A stretch of 64,000 nt of DNA from Hepsetus odoe. Taxonomy: Eukaryota > Chordata > Actinopteri > Characiformes > Hepsetidae. The stretch lies in the NCBI GenBank assembly GCA_017165825.1, contig CM029366.1:30230397-30294396 (forward strand), written 5' to 3'. The notes beneath the pieces were generated by a model. The model worked only from the letters and a program-made list of their open reading frames with translations. It did not search any database and had not been told where the DNA came from. The stretch's first letter is position 1. Every line of letters starts with the position of its first letter. The position numbers and the translations under genes were made by a program. This document shows positions 61,009-64,000 of the stretch, in pieces.

Positions 61009-61059
61009 GTACATCCAGGGAGCCTCTTCTCCTAAAGACATGGTCATCATCGTGGACGT
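61009..61059 (+). CDS. cacna2d2: cacna2d2 internal exon, start of VWA domain (first half of MIDAS)
   Basis: A 51-nt exon with acceptor CTGTCTTTAACAG|GTAC and donor GACGT|GTGAGT, phase 2 in and phase 2 out. It encodes YIQGASSPKDMVIIVD plus the first two bases of a valine codon. MVIIVD is the alpha2delta-2 version (alpha2delta-1 has MLILVD). This is the first beta strand of the von Willebrand factor A domain. The final D is the first metal-ligand residue of the MIDAS motif, whose two serines lie in the next exon. A (CA)18 repeat starts at 61081, 22 nt after the exon, and is complementary to a (TG)20 tract at the other end of the intron. Confidence 0.97.
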
Positions 61060-61078
61060 GTGAGTAGCCACTGAAACA

Positions 61079-61080
<2 letters not shown>

Positions 61081-61116
<36 letters not shown>
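61081..61116 (+). repeat. (CA)18 tract at the donor end of the intron
   Basis: Uninterrupted CA dinucleotides starting 22 nt after the donor of the 61009-61059 exon. Perfectly complementary to the TG tract at the 3' end of the same intron. Confidence 0.97.
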
Positions 61117-61117
<1 letters not shown>

Positions 61118-61747
61118 CATTGTTGGCAATAGGGAGAAAAAAAAGTTGAGACATAAACCAATATGGTGCTCTAGTGCCACCTGTTGGCTTCGCAAGCCAC
61201 GGTTTCGGCGCTTCAGTTACGTTACAAGCGACATGCTGGCATCCAAAGCAGCAGTCATTTTTCATATCACTGTGTTATTGTACTCCCTGAAAAACGACTT
61301 GGAGGTTACGTGCAGTGAAAAATGGCATTAGATTTGTTTCCTTGCTGTTTGAATTGCTGATATATCTGCAGCAGGTACAGAATCGAGAATGACTTTGAAC
61401 CAGTGTTCTAGATCGTGACCGATCTTATCTGCCCCCTGAAATACACAGCAGGTTTCAGAGTATCCTCCTGTGTCACCTGGTCGATCGACTTCAAAATGCT
61501 GAAGGGCACTACAGCTTTGATGGGTCCAAACATTGCCTTTGATTTATTTCTGCCGGAAAGCAGCAGATACTGATACAGGCCCGCTTTTAACAGAGGAAAG
61601 GCTTTCAGAGTTTTACAGAGAAAGACTGTCCAAAAGTATTCAGACAGCCCTTGCAATGAATCCAATGCCCGTTGATACACATAAGCTGCACACATTAGCC
61701 TCAGGTCACAGTCCATAATACCAAGCATTGCTATTGGGGTTTAACCC

Positions 61748-61767
61748 CACACACATATACACACACA

Positions 61768-61803
<36 letters not shown>
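61748..61803. repeat. (AC)n, interrupted
   Basis: AC dinucleotides with two ATAC breaks inside the CA/TG-bracketed intron; could compete with the 61081 tract for pairing. Confidence 0.95.
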
Positions 61804-61807
<4 letters not shown>

Positions 61808-62187
61808 CGTGGCTGTGGAGCAGTGGGGCTACTTCCTCTGGAGTGGTGGAGCCCTTTTAGATGAGTTGGGGAGGTATATTTGTTCCAACACCAGCTCCCA
61901 ACCTCACTAATGCTCTAGTAGCTGCAATCAAATTCTCACAGCAACGTCCAAACTTCTAGCCTTGCCAGAAAAGTAGGAGCTGCTATTGCTGGGAACCCGA
62001 TAATTCCCTGTTTATACCTTCTCGGTAGGTAGAAGCTGGATGGTACACATATTTGAAAGGGTGATACTTTGTTCTTGACAAATAACTGTGAAGTGTGAAG
62101 TGTAATAATGTATAAAATTACCCACTGGATTTTTTCCATCTGTTATCTGTCAGGGATGGCAAAACTATTAGGCTTTAGCTGATTGGA

Positions 62188-62390
62188 GGCAGCGGTGGTC
62201 CAGGGTTTAGGGATTAGGCCCCAGGAAGTTTGTGGGTTTTAATCCCAGATCAGTAGGTTTCCCTCAGCAAGGTACTGTCCCCATCACTGCTCCCCTGGCA
62301 CTGGATATGGTTGTCCACTGCTGCATGGTGTGTGAGGGTGAAAAGCAGAGGTTGCATTTGTGTGCTATGTTTTGCAATGAAAAATAGTTG
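62188..62390 (+). mobile_element. SINE1 copy, near full length
   Basis: GGAGGCAGCGGTGGTCCAG head, TTTTAATCCCAGATCAGTAG, CTGGATATGGTTG mid-block; ends before CACTTTC. Confidence 0.9.
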
Positions 62391-62394
62391 GGGG

Positions 62395-62504
62395 CGGTAC
62401 TTAGTTGTTAGTACCTCAGGGTACTCTTCAGGGTGCCTACAGTTCTGGGACTCAAACCCATGGCCTGATTATGTGGCATGCTCCCTAAACACTAGGCCAC
62501 CACT
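62395..62504 (-). mobile_element. SINE1 head fragment, inverted next to the previous copy
   Basis: Minus strand; GTACCTCAGGGTACTCTT, GGGACTCAAACCCATGG B-box complement, CACTAGGCCACCACT head. Confidence 0.85.
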
Positions 62505-63280
62505 AAATATTCAGGTATCCATATGATGGAATTCCAAATATTCCTTTTTTATTGTACAGTATATAAATATTGATATTTTACTCCCCAGTCCATACTGTAA
62601 TGATTCTGATCCTGCTTAATTAGGAGTGTGTCAAGACGGATCGCTTTTTGGATGAGACACATTAAAGCACCCAGTCGATCAGAGCAGGGTTCATTTACTT
62701 TGCAGTCCTGAAAGGCAAAAAAACAGCCTGTCAGACTCTGCGAGATAAATACGTCCTGGAAAACAGCAAAATAAAACTGAACGGGAATGCATGAATGTCT
62801 GTCCTCTTTTTCTGGTTCTAGTTGAGGGTTCTGGCTCTTAGAACTGATTAACAAGCTCTTATTCATCCTCTGACATTGTTTTTCAGTTAGTTTTTCACTG
62901 TTAAATCCCATTTGCTGCATGGAATTCACATCTAGTCTAGATCAGTGGTCAGAATCCCCCTTAAATCCGTGCCAGTCCTGCTCTCCTCTGCTGCAATGTT
63001 TGGGGCTTTTGACTTGCGCCCTGGAATTCACATTTGATGGACATGGCTGGGAAACAGCGGAGAGGGATGCTTAGCAACAGGTGCTGCTTAGCAACAGCTT
63101 TTGGGTCCATATGTTTCCCTGTGCTGCTGTTATGAGGCAAATGGTTTGTGAGAAAATGAAAAATGTGTTGTGCTAAGTTTTTTTATTTATTTATTTTTTT
63201 TATAGCATGCTACTTTATGCGGCTCTGGCTGGTGTCATATAATTACTGCATGTCATAGTAAATTTTTTCCAAATGACAAA

Positions 63281-63286
63281 CTTACA
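63281..63286 (+). other. Candidate branch point upstream of the TG tract
   Basis: CTTACA fits the yUnAy branch consensus, with the A at 63284, about 49 nt before the acceptor AG. It lies just 5' of the (TG)20 tract, so the repeat occupies the whole branch-to-acceptor interval. Inferred from sequence only. Confidence 0.4.
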
Positions 63287-63289
63287 AGG

Positions 63290-63290
<1 letters not shown>

Positions 63291-63330
<40 letters not shown>
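63291..63330 (+). repeat. (TG)20 tract at the acceptor
   Basis: Uninterrupted TG dinucleotides running up to the terminal TAG of the intron. It takes the place of the usual polypyrimidine tract. UG repeats are the preferred ligand of TDP-43 and CELF proteins, from family knowledge, and can pair with the CA tracts at 61081 and 61748. Confidence 0.97.
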
Positions 63331-63333
<3 letters not shown>

Positions 63334-63433
63334 GAGCGGTAGCGTGAGTGGACTGACTCTGAAGCTGATGAAGACCTCGGTGATTGAGATGCTGGACACA
63401 CTGTCTGATGACGACTATGTAAATGTAGCGCAG
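63334..63433 (+). CDS. cacna2d2: cacna2d2 internal exon completing MIDAS; GC donor
   Basis: A 100-nt exon that enters in phase 2 and leaves in phase 0. It reads [16 protein letters not shown] then [17 protein letters not shown], completing the MIDAS motif D-V-S-G-S begun in the previous exon. LMKTSV and [15 protein letters not shown] match alpha2delta-2 better than alpha2delta-1. The intact MIDAS serines imply a functional metal site, which in mammals is needed for alpha2delta to support channel trafficking. The acceptor AG directly follows a 40-nt TG repeat and lacks a polypyrimidine tract. The exon ends GCGCAG|GCAAGT, the consensus for the minor GC-AG intron class, and no in-phase GT donor is nearby. 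The next exon lies outside the window. Confidence 0.96.
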
Positions 63434-63439
63434 GCAAGT
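63434..63439 (+). other. GC-type 5' splice site
   Basis: CAG|GCAAGT fits the strong consensus of U2-type GC-AG introns (AG|GCAAGT). It lies at the position where family exons end after VNVAS/Q, in phase 0. The only other GT close by (63439-63440) would end the exon out of phase. Confidence 0.8.
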
Positions 63440-63973
63440 GCACATACACAATGAAGGGCTTTTATTTTGGCCCATTCTAGCCGCCTTTCTTCATACTGGG
63501 CTTAATGGTGGGCAGTACGGTGACACAATGATCTTAGTTATCAGAACATTTGTATGTATGAATGAGATCAAATATGGAACCGAACAACAGCTGTATAATA
63601 ACTTTATTGTAGCTGATGTGAAATCAACCAGTGTGATATCAACCAATTATGCAAATTTTTACCAATCATTTCATGTTTTTTTTTTGCTGTTTTCTGAAAT
63701 AATTTGCTTTCACACATCTTTTACAAACCTTTACACCTTTTACATCCTTTTTAAAACATGGTACTAAATAATTTGTTGGTGCACTGTGAGGTCTTACTTG
63801 GGGCACGAGGCAAAAATCCAAAAAAATATCTGATTACGTACAGCGTACTGGGCAGATATACCGCAGTTGGTCTCATGATGTGATCAACTGACATTTTTTC
63901 ATTAATAGCACTGCAGCTTTACCCCTTTTAGTATCAGTCTGCGTCACTCACCTTTAAGGAGATCGGGTAGCCT

Positions 63974-64000
63974 TAAAAAAAAAAAAAAATAATAATAATA
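63974..64000. repeat. Poly-A and AAT run at the window edge
   Basis: A14 followed by AAT units; cut by the window end. Confidence 0.85.

Larger units (their letters stand above)
61060..63333 (+). other. cacna2d2 intron bracketed by CA and TG repeats, 2.3 kb
   Basis: GTGAGT donor and TGTAG acceptor. A (CA)18 tract lies 22 nt inside the 5' end, a second interrupted CA tract is at 61748-61803, and (TG)20 abuts the 3' end. A head-to-tail pair of SINE1 sequences on opposite strands lies at 62188-62504. The rest is unique-looking. Confidence 0.95.
63434..64000 (+). other. Downstream cacna2d2 intron (partial)
   Basis: Begins with the GC donor. AT-rich, ending in poly-A and AAT repeats at the window edge. 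No exon seen. Confidence 0.85.

Overview
The window is vertebrate nuclear DNA, almost certainly from a teleost fish. It is intron-dominated, with small exons in consensus splice sites, long CA/GT, CT/GA and trinucleotide microsatellites, many tRNA-derived SINEs, RTE-type LINE fragments and a decayed Tc1/mariner element. It shows no bacterial or viral gene organisation. The SINE and repeat style suggests an ostariophysan-like fish, but I cannot name the species.

The only protein-coding gene I can support is one on the + strand, read as six internal exons of cacna2d2, the alpha2delta-2 auxiliary subunit of voltage-gated calcium channels. The exons are at 11627-11671, 26013-about 26148, 42221-42352, 44038-44095, 61009-61059 and 63334-63433. 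Together they encode the region from just upstream of the VWA domain to the first part of that domain, including the RRR motif associated with gabapentinoid binding and the MIDAS D-x-S-x-S, which is split by an intron. The phases fit at every junction (0, 1, 1, 2, 2, 0). The gene begins before the window and continues beyond it, so no promoter, start or stop is visible.

Layout: 1-11626 is upstream intron and holds a 3.1-kb GT-rich minisatellite (2971-6115). 11672-26012 is a 14.3-kb intron with a GACTGACTCAAT minisatellite and a 141-bp GA tract. 26149-42220 is a 16-kb intron with an 0.8-kb CT-rich compound tract and many SINEs. 42353-44037 is a short intron. 44096-61008 is a 16.9-kb intron with a 29-bp minisatellite, an RTE fragment broken by a SINE, a Tc1/mariner relic with both terminal repeats, and a SINE nested in a SINE with an 8-bp target duplication. 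61060-63333 is a 2.3-kb intron. 63434-64000 is downstream intron.

The most interesting points concern splicing. (1) The 2.3-kb intron before the MIDAS-completing exon starts with a (CA)18 tract 22 nt after the donor and ends with a (TG)20 tract that takes the place of the polypyrimidine tract. The two are perfectly complementary and could fold the intron ends together. (2) The last visible exon uses a GC rather than GT donor. (3) The 26013 exon has an in-frame stop, a locally shifted frame and no GT where its donor should be, although all later exons are intact. This is either an assembly or allelic error, or a real change. Everything outside the six exons is called from repeats by eye, and repeat boundaries are approximate.
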